From the NCBI GenBank assembly GCA_044228875.1, contig JBGAUA010000002.1:1-64000 (forward strand): DNA of 64,000 nucleotides, in the 5' to 3' direction. A program made the translations under genes and the position numbers. Below, piece after piece: positions 8,127 through 17,305 of this stretch. Each line of letters opens with the position of its first letter. The first letter of the stretch is position 1. Under the pieces are notes generated by a model. It was not told the origin of the DNA, searched no databases, and saw nothing but the letters and a program-made list of their open reading frames with translations. This stretch comes from Epilinea sp044228875. Lineage in GTDB: Bacteria > Chloroflexota > Anaerolineae > Epilineales > Epilineaceae.

Positions 8127-8506
8127 TGGGTCTCCTTGCCATCGGGGAAAGGCCGGGTCCGGCAACGCCGGGTGACCGGCACAGGCGGCGGAGAATAGCC
8201 CTGCACGTGGTGGTGCGGCAAGTCAGACGCATGGGCCGGAGGTCTTCGAGGGGCGGCGGTGGTCGCGGTCGGCGGCCTCTCGTCCCTTGCGTCACGTGTG
8301 GCGATACCCTATACTGCAACAATCGCGGAAAGCGTTGTGACGGGCTGCACCACTATCCCTTGGGGTCAGGTCGGCTAGCTAACCACGATATGACCGATTA
8401 GGACCATCAGGTGCGTTTGGGATACGGCCGGAGCCACCGGGCGCCCCGAGCCGCGGATCTGGACGGACCATTGGGGAGTGCCCCGGACAGTGGATCGAGA
8501 GCGACC
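8127..8506 (+). promoter_or_regulatory. parA-dnaN divergent intergenic region with dnaN promoter
   Basis: About 380 bases without a supported gene. A plausible dnaN promoter is TTGCGT (8287-8292), a 17-base spacer and TATACT (8310-8315), giving a leader of about 185 bases. The dnaN frame is open upstream to a GTG at 8411, but the added residues do not look like a clamp. The parA promoter was not identified with confidence. Confidence 0.5.
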
Positions 8507-9646
8507 ATGAACCTGACCTGCCTACAGGAAGACCTTGCCCACGGCCTGTCGGTCGTCAACCGGGCGGTGGCTACCCGCACCACCTTGCCCATCCTGTCCA
8601 ACATCCTCATCGAGGTTGGCGATGGGCGGGTGCAGTTGTCGGCGACCAACCTGGAGATTGGTATACGCGCCTGGTTCGAAGCGGACGTCGAGACCCCCGG
8701 CGCAATTACCGTTCCCGCGCGGCTGCTCAGCGACTTCGTCCATTCGCTGCCCACAGCGCAGGTCAGCCTGAGTCTGGACGAGAAGACCCGAACCCTCAAC
8801 ATCCGCTCCGATCGCTACCGGGCGGACATCAAGGGGATCGACGCCGTCGACTTCCCAATTCTCCCGACAGTTGCCGACGGAACGGTCTTCATGTTGGATG
8901 CCGCAACGTTGAAGGAGATGATCGCCCAGGTGACCATCGCGGCGGCCACTGATGATGCCCGGCCCATTCTAACCGGCGTCCTGACCACGGTGGATCCGGA
9001 TGCCGGGCGGATCACCATGGCTGCCGCGGACGGCTTCCGACTCTCGCTCCGAGAGGCCCAGTTCAACGAGCCGTTGGACGGTTCGGTTTCCGTGGTGATC
9101 CCGGCCAGGGCGCTTCTGGAACTGGGGCGGGTCATCGGCGATGACGGCAGTCCGGTGCAGGTCTGTCTCACCACGGGCCGCAACCAGATCCTCTTCCGGC
9201 TGCGTCAGGTCGACATCGTGTCCCAGTTGCTGGACGGCGCCTTCCCCGACGTTGCCAAGATCGTGCCCGTCGGGCACGGAACGCGAGCGGTCATCAACAC
9301 CAAGGCGCTTCACGGCGCAGTTCGGATCGCCAGCTTCTTCGCCCGCGACTCGGCCAACATCGTGCGTCTGAACTTCGTGCCGGGCTCGGACACGGAACCG
9401 GGCCAGGTGATGGTCTCGGCCCAGTCGGCCGAAGTGGGCGGCAACCAGAGCGAAATCGAGGCCTCTGTTGAAGGCGCACCAGTGGAGATCGCCTTCAACG
9501 CCAAGTACCTGATGGATGTCCTCAGCGTGCTGAAGAGCGATCAGGTGGTGTATGACGTCAGCACGCCCTCCAGCCCCGGTGTTCTTCGCCCGGTGGACGA
9601 TTCTGAGTTCACCCACGTTATCATGCCCATGCACATCGCGCGCTGA
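8507..9646 (+). CDS. dnaN: DNA polymerase III subunit beta (sliding clamp)
   Basis: Ring-shaped processivity clamp of the replicative polymerase. From ATG 8507 it is 379 residues: MNLTCLQEDLAHGLSVVNRA, with the typical TRTTLPILSNILIEV strand early in domain 1. Three clamp-fold repeats follow (about 1-120, 125-245, 250-379), and the C-terminus HVIMPMHIAR matches the family end (PM[R/H]). The upstream extension to 8411 is rejected because clamps begin at this methionine. It sits before recF, in the conserved dnaA-dnaN-recF neighbourhood, although dnaA is inverted and separated from it. Confidence 0.96.
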   Translation: MNLTCLQEDLAHGLSVVNRAVATRTTLPILSNILIEVGDGRVQLSATNLEIGIRAWFEADVETPGAITVPARLLSDFVHSLPTAQVSLSLDEKTRTLNIRSDRYRADIKGIDAVDFPILPTVADGTVFMLDAATLKEMIAQVTIAAATDDARPILTGVLTTVDPDAGRITMAAADGFRLSLREAQFNEPLDGSVSVVIPARALLELGRVIGDDGSPVQVCLTTGRNQILFRLRQVDIVSQLLDGAFPDVAKIVPVGHGTRAVINTKALHGAVRIASFFARDSANIVRLNFVPGSDTEPGQVMVSAQSAEVGGNQSEIEASVEGAPVEIAFNAKYLMDVLSVLKSDQVVYDVSTPSSPGVLRPVDDSEFTHVIMPMHIAR

Positions 9647-9728
9647 CAACGGTTGAACATCCGGCGTCGGTGCCGATGCGCGCCCGGGAGTTGTCTCGCG
9701 CCGTGACGGCGCTTCCGGTGCCGCCAAC

Positions 9729-9740
9729 TATAATGCCGAC
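9729..9740 (+). promoter_or_regulatory. Leaderless recF promoter (-10 element)
   Basis: A perfect TATAAT at 9729-9734 with six bases before the recF GTG at 9741. No ribosome-binding site is present. No good -35 hexamer is visible at standard spacing. Confidence 0.6.
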
Positions 9741-10967
9741 GTGCGACTCCGCCAGCTGTCCCTCACCAACTTCCGCTGCTACCGCCAGTTGACGTTGACC
9801 CTGCCGGACGGTCCCGTGGTGCTGGCGGGGCGAAACGCGCAGGGCAAGACCAGCCTCCTGGAGGCCGTCTACACATTGGCCACCAGTCGTGCACCGCACG
9901 GTGTTGCGGACCGGCAGTTGATCCACTGGGACGCAGGTCGCGACGAGATCCTGCCCTTCAGCCGGATTCAAGGAGATGTGGAGCGCCGCGAAGGCATAAT
10001 GACCATCGAGGTGCTCAGCGCCATGCAGGAAGCCGATGAGGACGCGGATGGACCGCGCCTCGTCAAGCGCATTCGGGTGAATCAGGTTCCCCGCCGCGCC
10101 ATGGATCTTCTGGGGCAATTCAATGTGGTGCTCTTCACGCCCCAGGATCTGGAGATCGTCGCCGGCGCGCCGGCGGAGCGGCGACGCTACCTCGACGGGC
10201 TCCTCTGTCAGGTGGATCCCGCCTATTGCCGGGCGTTGTCGCGCTACAACCAGGTTCTGACGCAGCGCAACCACCTCCTGCGGCTCATCCGCGAGCGACG
10301 AGGCGGGGCCTCCGAGCTCGCCTTCTGGGACGAGCGGCTGTTGCAGGACGGCGTCCTGGTGTTGGCCAGGCGCATTGAAGCCACAGCGCAATTGGAGGCC
10401 ATCGCCGTGGATCTGCATGAGCGGATGACCGGAGAAGAAGGGCTCCTTGCGCTCGACTACCACGTCTCCTGGGCCGAGCCGTCGGCTGATGGAAAGGTCG
10501 GGTTGCCGGTTGGATTCGCCCTGTCGGATACGGCCACCGGCGGCGGCCAGGTCCTGACCGACGCCTTTGCGGCTGGGCTCGAGCGCAGCCGCCCCGCGCA
10601 GCTGGCGCGGGGCGTCACGCTTGTCGGGCCGCATCGGGACGACCTGAGCTTCCGGGTGGGTGGCGTGGACATGCGTGGCTTCGGCTCGCGAGGGCAGCAG
10701 CGATCGGTGGCATTGGCGCTTAAGCTGGCTGAGGCCCGACTGATGGCGCGGCGCCGGGGCGACTGGCCGGTGGTCCTGCTGGACGACGTCCTATCCGAGC
10801 TGGACCCGGAGCGGCGGGCGCGCCTGCTGAGCCTGCTCGAGGATGTGGACCAGACCATGCTGACCACCGCAGACCAGGCCATGCTGCCCGCCGATTGGCT
10901 GCGGCGCGCCACGCTGCTGGCGGTCGAAGCCGGTACGGTACGCCCCCTTCCGGCTTCCGGCAACTGA
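9741..10967 (+). CDS. recF: DNA replication and repair protein RecF
   Basis: SMC-like ATPase that helps load RecA at gaps with RecO and RecR. 408 residues from GTG 9741 (MRLRQLSLTNFRCYRQ, the family start). Walker A GRNAQGKTS is at 30-38. The ABC-type signature SRGQQRSVALALKLAEARLM and Walker B WPVVLLDDVLSELD lie near the C-terminus, and the coiled-coil middle is short, as in RecF. The start codon directly follows a TATAAT box. gyrB, the usual next gene, is not here; a polysaccharide cluster follows instead. Confidence 0.95.
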   Translation: MRLRQLSLTNFRCYRQLTLTLPDGPVVLAGRNAQGKTSLLEAVYTLATSRAPHGVADRQLIHWDAGRDEILPFSRIQGDVERREGIMTIEVLSAMQEADEDADGPRLVKRIRVNQVPRRAMDLLGQFNVVLFTPQDLEIVAGAPAERRRYLDGLLCQVDPAYCRALSRYNQVLTQRNHLLRLIRERRGGASELAFWDERLLQDGVLVLARRIEATAQLEAIAVDLHERMTGEEGLLALDYHVSWAEPSADGKVGLPVGFALSDTATGGGQVLTDAFAAGLERSRPAQLARGVTLVGPHRDDLSFRVGGVDMRGFGSRGQQRSVALALKLAEARLMARRRGDWPVVLLDDVLSELDPERRARLLSLLEDVDQTMLTTADQAMLPADWLRRATLLAVEAGTVRPLPASGN

Positions 10968-10980
10968 TAGAATCTGCGCC
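10968..10980 (+). promoter_or_regulatory. Leaderless promoter of the exopolysaccharide cluster (-10 element)
   Basis: TAGAAT (10968-10973) begins inside the recF stop codon region and ends seven bases before the ATG at 10981. No Shine-Dalgarno sequence is present. Confidence 0.5.
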
Positions 10981-12114
10981 ATGGACGCCAAGACGACAGA
11001 TCTGACCACCGTGCGCACGCTCCTGGTTCACGATTGGCTCAACCAGCACGGCGGCGCAGAGGTGGTCCTGGAGACGCTCTGCGATCTCTTTCCGCAGGCG
11101 CCGGTGTACACCACCATCATCGACCGGCAGCGCCAGCCGCGCCTTGCCGGCCGCGATCTCAGGCCAAGCTGGATGGACCGCCTGCCGGGCGTTCATGCCC
11201 ACCACCAGCGCTTCCTGCCGCTCTTTCCCTTGGACTGGGGCAGCCGCCGGCTGCCGGATGCAGACCTGGTCCTGTCCAACAAGAGCGGCTTCTGCCATGG
11301 CGTGCACGCGGGAAAGGCGGTCCACGTCTGCTACTGCCTGACGCCCACGCGTTATGTTTGGGAGCCGGACCAATACCTGGAGCACGAGCGGGTGCCGCCG
11401 GGTGCGACGTGGGCGCTGCGGGCCATTCTGCCCTGGCTGCGACGCTGGGATCGCCGGGCTGCCGACGGCGTCGACCACTTCATCGCCATCTCCACCCTGG
11501 TGCAGGAGCGCATCCAGCGATGTTACGGCCGCGGTAGCGCCATTGTCTTTCCGCCGACCGACCTGGGGCGCTTCCAGTCCGGGACCGTCGATCCCGAGGA
11601 CCACTACCTGGTGCTGGCCCGCCTGGCGCCCTACAAGCGCATCGATCTGGCGATCCAGGCCTTCAACCAGCTGGGGCGGCGGCTGATCGTCGTTGGCGAT
11701 GGTCGGGACCGGGCACGGCTGCAGGCCATGGCGGGGCCCACCATCGAATTTCACGGCCGACTGCCGCAAGCTGAGGTGGACCGGCTGCTCTATCGATGCC
11801 GGGCCTTGATCTGGCCCGGCGTCGAGGACTTCGGCCTGGCACCGATCGAAGCCATGGCCGCCGGAAGACCCGTGATCGCCCGCCGCGCCGGCGGGGTCCT
11901 GGATACCGTGCGCGATGCCGAAACCGGGTTGTTCTTCGACACGGCGGACCCGGCGGCCCTGGCCCAGGCCGTTCTGGCCGCCGACCTTGTGGACTGGCAA
12001 CCGGAGCGGATCAGGGCTCATGCGGCGCGCTTCGGCATGGAGCCTTTCGCCGCAAGCCTCAGGGCCTTCCTGGTCGAGGCCCTTCAACACGGCAAACGAG
12101 AGGGAATCCGATGA
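10981..12114 (+). CDS. GT4-family glycosyltransferase
   Basis: 377 residues, two Rossmann-like halves of the GT-B fold. The N-terminal HDWLNQHGGAEVVLETL is typical of GT4 transferases that extend surface polysaccharides. The C-terminal domain has LVLARLAPYKRIDLAIQAF and the donor-binding EX7E region DFGLAPIEAMAAGRPVIA. It should transfer a nucleotide-activated sugar to a lipid-linked or growing glycan at the cytoplasmic face. Its stop overlaps the ATG of the first Wzz-like gene (ATGA). The sugar specificity cannot be read from the sequence. Confidence 0.88.
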   Translation: MDAKTTDLTTVRTLLVHDWLNQHGGAEVVLETLCDLFPQAPVYTTIIDRQRQPRLAGRDLRPSWMDRLPGVHAHHQRFLPLFPLDWGSRRLPDADLVLSNKSGFCHGVHAGKAVHVCYCLTPTRYVWEPDQYLEHERVPPGATWALRAILPWLRRWDRRAADGVDHFIAISTLVQERIQRCYGRGSAIVFPPTDLGRFQSGTVDPEDHYLVLARLAPYKRIDLAIQAFNQLGRRLIVVGDGRDRARLQAMAGPTIEFHGRLPQAEVDRLLYRCRALIWPGVEDFGLAPIEAMAAGRPVIARRAGGVLDTVRDAETGLFFDTADPAALAQAVLAADLVDWQPERIRAHAARFGMEPFAASLRAFLVEALQHGKREGIR

Positions 12115-12836
12115 ACGAAGGCATCGAACTGTGGGCGATTGCCGCGGTGCTGCGCCGCCGCTGGAAGACGGTCCTCGCCCTGCCTCTTGTCGTAGGCTTG
12201 CTGTCCCTGGCCACGGCCGACCGGCCGCCGTTGGTCTACCGAACCCAGCTGGCCTTCGCCGTCGACATTCCCCGTTCGGCTCTTCTGGAAGGCAGCGATG
12301 AGGGAACCGCGGCCAAGATCGGCGAGTCCTTGGTGGACGACCTGGCAAGGATGGTCGGGCGCGATCAGTTCGCGCTGGCCGTGTCGAAGCGCCTGCCGGC
12401 GGGAGTCGTGGTCAGTCCAGGCGAGATCGCCGCCGAGCTGTCGGCGGAGGACAAGCACCGCATTCTCGACGTGACGGTCTCACGGAGCCTGCCGGGCGAG
12501 GTGACAGCTGCGGAGATGACCAAGGTGCGGGACGAGATCCTGGCCGTCGCCGCTGCCGTGGAGATGGAGCTGCGGGAAGACGGTGGGAGCTGGTTCGCCC
12601 GGCTCGGCGAGCAAGCCGTATCACTGACGCTCATCGACGCTGCGGATCCGCCCTCGCCGCAGGGGCTCAGCCTTCGGCAGCGGTTGGATCTGCCGCTGCG
12701 TCTGGCCTTGGCCTTCCTGGCTGCCCTGGGCGCGGCCGCCCTTCAAGAAGGACTCGACCGGCGCATTCACGACGCGGCGGGCGTTCGGTCTCAGTTGGGC
12801 TTGGGGCTTCTGGGAAGCATCCCCCGCCGCCGCTAG
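12111..12836 (+). CDS. Wzz/chain-length-determinant-like membrane protein
   Basis: About 241 residues starting at ATG 12111 (MNEGIELWAIAAVLRRRWKTVL), preceded by GAGGGA. There are two membrane segments, near 20-37 and 190-210, flanking an extracytoplasmic region. The C-terminus GLGLLGSIPRRR is the usual end of a Wzz/polysaccharide co-polymerase. Such proteins set glycan chain length and activate a BY-kinase. It is coupled to the upstream GT4 gene. It is shorter than the neighbouring tandem protein and corresponds to a single Wzz unit. Confidence 0.75.
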   Translation: MNEGIELWAIAAVLRRRWKTVLALPLVVGLLSLATADRPPLVYRTQLAFAVDIPRSALLEGSDEGTAAKIGESLVDDLARMVGRDQFALAVSKRLPAGVVVSPGEIAAELSAEDKHRILDVTVSRSLPGEVTAAEMTKVRDEILAVAAAVEMELREDGGSWFARLGEQAVSLTLIDAADPPSPQGLSLRQRLDLPLRLALAFLAALGAAALQEGLDRRIHDAAGVRSQLGLGLLGSIPRRR

Positions 12837-12915
12837 GGCGGCGCGACGGCGACCGACGATGTCGAGCGCGGCCGACCGCAGCCCGGCATCTTCCTTCCGC
12901 GAACGCGGCGCCCCA

Positions 12916-12953
12916 TTGGGCCGGGCGCAGCGCGCATGATACAATCGCCCACT
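12916..12953 (+). promoter_or_regulatory. Leaderless promoter of the tandem Wzz gene
   Basis: TTGGGC (12916-12921), an 18-base spacer and TACAAT (12940-12945), with eight bases to the GTG at 12954. The box overlaps an in-frame upstream ATG at 12936, which therefore should not be the start. Confidence 0.55.
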
Positions 12954-14342
12954 GTGGACCTCAGCGCATTTGCTCGCATGCTCCTGGCGCGCGGCTGGAT
13001 CCCGCTCGTGCTCGGCATGCTCGGCGCGGCCGGGGCTCTGGCCTTCGCCCAGACCCGGGCACCGCTTTACGAAGGCCTGACGCGTGTCCGCCTTGAGCTG
13101 TCGCGACCGAGCGACTTCGCGCAGACCCAGGCCACCAAGGAGCTCCTGGCCAGCAACGTGGAGGATCTGCGGACCCACGACATGGCCGCAGCCACCGAGG
13201 CGCGCTTGGGTCGAGCCTGGTTGACGGAACACGGTCTGGACGAGGGCGCGCTGCACGCGTTGCTGGACCGCGGTCGGATCGGCGCCAGCGCCGATATCAA
13301 CGTCTTCGAGCTGCAGATCAAGGTCCGCCATGGCGACCCGTCCCTGGCCGAGGCCATCAGTCTGCAATGGGCCGAGACCTACGTGGACCGTCGCCGCAAG
13401 GCCAACCTCCAGCTGCAGTTGGAGGAGCGCGTTCAGCCCGTCATCCGCGATGACAGCAGCCACCAACAGGTCGCGCCGCGGCGCAAGCTGCTGGCCGCTC
13501 TGGGGGTGGCCGTCGGCCTCGCCCTGGGGACGCTGGTCATGCTGCTTCTCGAGTACGTGGAGCAGGCGGTTCTGCGTGGGCGCCGCGAGACCGAGGCCGA
13601 ACTGAGGCTGTCGGTGCTGGGCGAGATCCCGCCCCGGCCTGGCCGGCCGCGCGGGCCGGGCGCCGTCCGCCGTGCGCTGGCGGACATGCGGCCGGCTGTC
13701 ACGAGCCTGACCCGCGTGGCGTTGTGGCCGCTGGCGCTGGCGCTGCTGGGTGCGATGGCCGCCTATGGCTTCAGCCGCGTGCAGACCCCGCTGTATCGGG
13801 CGCGGGCGCGGGTGGCCCTCGAACCAGCTATCGGGAGTAACTGGGGCAATGCCATGGCCGTTCGGGAGACCATGCGCGGCTTCAAGGAGGACATCCGCAC
13901 CTATCGCATGGCGCGCGAGGTCAACGAGCGACTGCGGCTGGACCTGCGCGAAGTGGATCTGCTGGCGTCGCGTCGTCTCAACGTGGCGGAGGACACGGGG
14001 CTCTTCGAGTTGCGGATTGATGTCTTCCATCCTGACCAGGAGACGGCGCGCGCCATCGCGCGGACTTGGGCGAACGTCTTCATCGAGCAGCATCGAGTGG
14101 CCGACCTGGTGCGAGACCAGCGCGACCGCACGGTGGTGCGGCTTCGTGACAGCGCGATCCCGATCATGCTTTGGTCCCCGCAGCCCCTGGTGAACGCTCT
14201 GGCCGGTGCCTCCCTCGGCCTGGTCACGGGATTGGCCGCCCTCTGGATCAGGCGCCTGCTCAAGGACGGTCTGGTGCTCGGCCTCGCGGACGCGGCGAAG
14301 GCTGCGGGCGCGCCGGTCCTGGGTAGCATCCCGCCAGCATAA
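12954..14342 (+). CDS. Tandem-duplicated Wzz-like polysaccharide co-polymerase
   Basis: 462 residues from GTG 12954 (an ATG at 12936 would overlap the -10 box). Two consecutive Wzz-like units are visible. Each has a first TM (about 12-30 and 260-278), then YxGxxRVxLE / YRARARVALE, then a segment with ED-RT, NVFELQIKV / GLFELRIDV, a row of Ala/Ile before a WA motif, and a second TM (about 175-200 and 410-430). Each ends LSVLGEIPPRP or APVLGSIPPA. So one polypeptide has four TMs and two extracytoplasmic domains. It probably controls glycan length with the following BY-kinase-like gene, 11 bases downstream. Confidence 0.78.
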   Translation: MDLSAFARMLLARGWIPLVLGMLGAAGALAFAQTRAPLYEGLTRVRLELSRPSDFAQTQATKELLASNVEDLRTHDMAAATEARLGRAWLTEHGLDEGALHALLDRGRIGASADINVFELQIKVRHGDPSLAEAISLQWAETYVDRRRKANLQLQLEERVQPVIRDDSSHQQVAPRRKLLAALGVAVGLALGTLVMLLLEYVEQAVLRGRRETEAELRLSVLGEIPPRPGRPRGPGAVRRALADMRPAVTSLTRVALWPLALALLGAMAAYGFSRVQTPLYRARARVALEPAIGSNWGNAMAVRETMRGFKEDIRTYRMAREVNERLRLDLREVDLLASRRLNVAEDTGLFELRIDVFHPDQETARAIARTWANVFIEQHRVADLVRDQRDRTVVRLRDSAIPIMLWSPQPLVNALAGASLGLVTGLAALWIRRLLKDGLVLGLADAAKAAGAPVLGSIPPA

Positions 14343-14353
14343 GGAACCATCGC

Positions 14354-15007
14354 ATGCCCGACATCATCACCTTGACCGATCCACGATCACCCGTATCTGA
14401 GGCCTACCGCAGCCTCAGGGCCAATCTGGCCTTCGCGCGGCCGGACGAACCCCTCCACACCTTGCTGGTGACCTCGCCGGCGCCGGACGCCGACAAGGCG
14501 GAGGTGGCGGCCAATCTGGCCGTGGTCAGCGCTCAGGCCGATCAGCGGGTGATCCTCGTCGATGCCGATCTTCGCTGCCCGGCCCAGCACGAGCGGTTCG
14601 GCCTGGACAACGCGCGCGGGCTGACGAGCGCTCTGGTGGCCGACCTGCCCGACGGGCCGCCGCTGCAGCCCACGGCGGTGCCTGGTCTGTTCGTCCTGAC
14701 CAGCGGCCCCTTGCCGCCCAATCCAGCCGAGCTCCTGTCGTCACGGCGCATGCGGGCCCTCCTGGTGGACCTGGCCTCGCGGGCGGACCTGGTCATCATC
14801 GACGCCCCGCCGCTGGTGGCGGTGAGCGATGCCGCCGTCCTGGCGCAGCAGTTGGATGGCGTGCTGTTGGTCCTGGCAGCCGGGCGCAGCCGCAGGGACC
14901 ATGCGGCACAGGCCAAGGAGACCCTGGCCAAGGTGGGGGCCACGCTTCTTGGCGTGGTGCTGACCGAGGTCGAACCCGACAGCGCAGCCTACGGAGCGTA
15001 TCGCTGA
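14354..15007 (+). CDS. CpsD/CapB-like ATPase with degenerate P-loop
   Basis: 217 residues with the BY-kinase fold: SPVSEAYRSLRANLAF at the start, Walker A'-like VILVDADLRCP (67-76) and Walker B LVIIDAPPLVAVSDA. The Walker A region, normally SxxPGEGKST, reads SPAPDADKAE (41-50): the lysine is kept, but both glycines and the Ser/Thr after it are lost. The C-terminal Tyr cluster is reduced to AAYGAYR. It follows the tandem Wzz gene, the normal place for the partner kinase. It may be a catalytically weakened or regulatory ATPase. Confidence 0.8.
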   Translation: MPDIITLTDPRSPVSEAYRSLRANLAFARPDEPLHTLLVTSPAPDADKAEVAANLAVVSAQADQRVILVDADLRCPAQHERFGLDNARGLTSALVADLPDGPPLQPTAVPGLFVLTSGPLPPNPAELLSSRRMRALLVDLASRADLVIIDAPPLVAVSDAAVLAQQLDGVLLVLAAGRSRRDHAAQAKETLAKVGATLLGVVLTEVEPDSAAYGAYR

Positions 15008-15127
15008 GCTTGGACGAGTACTAGGATCGGGGCGGTATCATTCGCCCCCGGCGCCGCGGACGAGGTATCCGTCGGGAGTTATCGAGACGATCGCTGCATT
15101 CGGCAGTTCAGGAAGGGACAACAGCCC

Positions 15128-16195
15128 ATGAAAGGCCTCATCCTCTCGGGAGGCAAGGGGACGCGGCTATACCCGCTGACCTACACCCGGGCCAAGCAAC
15201 TCATCCCCGTGGCCAACAAGCCGGTCCTGGTCCGGGTGATCGAGGCCATCCGCGATGCCGGCATCGAGGACATCGGCATCGTGACCGGGGACACGGGTCC
15301 GGAGATCCGCGAGGCGCTCGGCAATGGCGAGCGTTGGGGCGTGAACATCACCTACATCCCCCAGGACGCGCCCATGGGCCTGGCGCACGCGGTCAAGATC
15401 AGCCGCGCCTTCCTGGGCAACGACCGTTTCGTGATGTTCCTGGGCGACAACGTCATCCAGGGCGGCATCAACGACCTGATCCGTCAGTTCGGGACCAGCG
15501 ACTGGAACTCCCAGATCGTGCTGACCGAGGTGGAGGAGCCCCAGCATTACGGTGTGGCCGAACTTAGCCCCGAAGGACAGATCCTGCGCCTGGTGGAGAA
15601 ACCCCGCGAGCCGCAGTCCAACCTGGCCCTGGTAGGCATCTACATGTTCGACCACCACATCCACGAGGCCTGCGAGGCCATCAAGCCCAGCTGGCGGGGC
15701 GAGTTGGAGATCACCGACGCCATCCAGTGGCTGGTGGAGAACGGCTACGCCGTCCATCCCTACGTGCATCGCGGCTGGTGGATCGACACCGGAAAGCCGA
15801 TCGACATGCTGGATGCCAACGACCACGTGCTGGAGGAACTGGAGCACCGCGTGGAGGGCTTCATCGACCGCCAGAGCCGGGTTGACAAGCGGGTGACGGT
15901 GGAGTCAGGGGCTGAGGTGATCAACAGCGTCGTCCGCGGGCCGGCCATCATCGGCCGAGGCACCCGCGTGGTCAACAGTTACATCGGCCCCTTCACCTCC
16001 ATCTATCACGACGTGGTGATCGAGGACAGCGAGATCGAGCATTCCATCGTGCTGGAGCATTCGCAGGTTATCGGCATCCCCAACCGCATCGCCGACAGCC
16101 TGATCGGCCGCAACGTCAAGCTCACCCGCTCACCTATCAAGCCCTCGGCGCACAAGCTGGCCCTGGGCGACTACAGCGAGGTGGGGCTGCTCTGA
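15128..16195 (+). CDS. rmlA: Glucose-1-phosphate thymidylyltransferase, long form
   Basis: 355 residues. Nucleotidyltransferase N-terminal domain with LSGGKGTRLYPLTYTRAKQLIPVANKP (positions 7-32) and GDNVIQGG, plus a C-terminal left-handed beta-helix extension with hexapeptide repeats (VVRGPAIIGRGTRVVNSYIG). This makes it the long RmlA type, found in Chloroflexota, actinobacteria and archaea. It joins dTTP and glucose-1-phosphate to give dTDP-glucose. AAGGGA precedes the ATG. rmlB follows, so the pair supplies dTDP-4-keto-6-deoxyglucose for the polysaccharide cluster; rmlC and rmlD are not in this window. Confidence 0.92.
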   Translation: MKGLILSGGKGTRLYPLTYTRAKQLIPVANKPVLVRVIEAIRDAGIEDIGIVTGDTGPEIREALGNGERWGVNITYIPQDAPMGLAHAVKISRAFLGNDRFVMFLGDNVIQGGINDLIRQFGTSDWNSQIVLTEVEEPQHYGVAELSPEGQILRLVEKPREPQSNLALVGIYMFDHHIHEACEAIKPSWRGELEITDAIQWLVENGYAVHPYVHRGWWIDTGKPIDMLDANDHVLEELEHRVEGFIDRQSRVDKRVTVESGAEVINSVVRGPAIIGRGTRVVNSYIGPFTSIYHDVVIEDSEIEHSIVLEHSQVIGIPNRIADSLIGRNVKLTRSPIKPSAHKLALGDYSEVGLL

Positions 16196-16276
16196 GCGAA
16201 CGGCCCGGCGCGATTCGCCATCGCTCTGGACCGACGCCCTGGCAGGCCCCGCATCCGACAGGCCAAGGAGGACCCG

Positions 16277-17305
16277 TTGGCACGCACCCTTCTCGTCACC
16301 GGCGGCGCCGGCTTCATCGGCGCCAACTACGTTCACCACGTGCTGGCCGCGCATCCCGAGGACAAGGTGGTGGTCTTCGACAAGCTGACCTACGCCGGGA
16401 ACCTGGACAACCTGCGCGGGCTCGACGCCGATCCACGCTACGCCTTCGTCCATGCCGACATCTGCGACCGGGAAGCGGTGGAGCGGGCCATCGACGCCCA
16501 TGGGGTGGACACCATCGTCAACTTCGCGGCGGAGACCCATGTCGACCGCTCGATCGACGAGCCGGGCTCCTTCATCCACACGGACGTCGTGGGCACCTAC
16601 ACCCTCCTGGAAGCCGCGCGGGACCGGGCGCTGCGCTACCACCAGGTCTCGACGGACGAGGTGTACGGCCACGTCGCCGCCGGTGACTCCCGGGAGACCG
16701 ACCCGCTGATACCACGCTCGCCCTATGCCGCGTCCAAGACCGGCGGCGACCTCCTGGTCAATGCCTACCATGTGACCTACGGCCTCTACACCACGATCAC
16801 CCGCGGATCCAACAACATCGGGCCCTACCAGTATCCGGAGAAGGTCGTGCCGCTCTTCACCACCAATGCCATGGAGGACCAGCCGCTACCGGTCTACGGC
16901 GACGGCCTGCAGGAGCGCGACTACCAATGGGTAGGCGACCACTGCGAGGCCATCGACCTGGTGTTGTCCAAGGGCCAGGCCGGCGAGGTCTACAATGTGG
17001 GCACGGGGATCTCCATCCCCAACCTGGAGATGGTCCAACTGCTGCTGGACACCCTGGGCAAGCCGCGATCCTTGATCCGCCACGTGGACGATCGACCGGG
17101 CCATGACCGTCGCTACAGCATCGACAACGCCAAGGTGCGCGCCCTGGGATGGCAGCCGCGGCACAGCCCGCAGGAAGCCATCCGCAGAACGGTGCGCTGG
17201 TACATGGACAACCGCTGGTGGTGGGAGCCCATCAAGAGCGGCGAGTTCCGTGCCTACTACGACAAGATGTACGGGCGGCGGCTGGCCGCAGCCGAGGAGA
17301 GCTGA
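16277..17305 (+). CDS. rmlB: dTDP-glucose 4,6-dehydratase
   Basis: 342-residue extended SDR. NAD-binding GGAGFIG is at 9-15, the catalytic triad STDEVYG at 125-131 (T126, D127, E128) and YAASK at 150-154. It dehydrates dTDP-glucose to dTDP-4-keto-6-deoxy-glucose. The start is TTG 16277 with a strong AAGGAGGA site six bases upstream. It is the last gene of the polysaccharide block. Confidence 0.95.
   Translation: MARTLLVTGGAGFIGANYVHHVLAAHPEDKVVVFDKLTYAGNLDNLRGLDADPRYAFVHADICDREAVERAIDAHGVDTIVNFAAETHVDRSIDEPGSFIHTDVVGTYTLLEAARDRALRYHQVSTDEVYGHVAAGDSRETDPLIPRSPYAASKTGGDLLVNAYHVTYGLYTTITRGSNNIGPYQYPEKVVPLFTTNAMEDQPLPVYGDGLQERDYQWVGDHCEAIDLVLSKGQAGEVYNVGTGISIPNLEMVQLLLDTLGKPRSLIRHVDDRPGHDRRYSIDNAKVRALGWQPRHSPQEAIRRTVRWYMDNRWWWEPIKSGEFRAYYDKMYGRRLAAAEES

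Noticed and set aside
8411..8506. Upstream in-frame extension of dnaN from GTG 8411
   Set aside because: The extra 32 residues do not resemble a clamp; MNLTCLQEDL is the family start.
12936..12953. ATG 12936 as start of the tandem Wzz gene
   Set aside because: A TACAAT -10 box lies immediately after this ATG, so the transcript should begin downstream; GTG 12954 fits.
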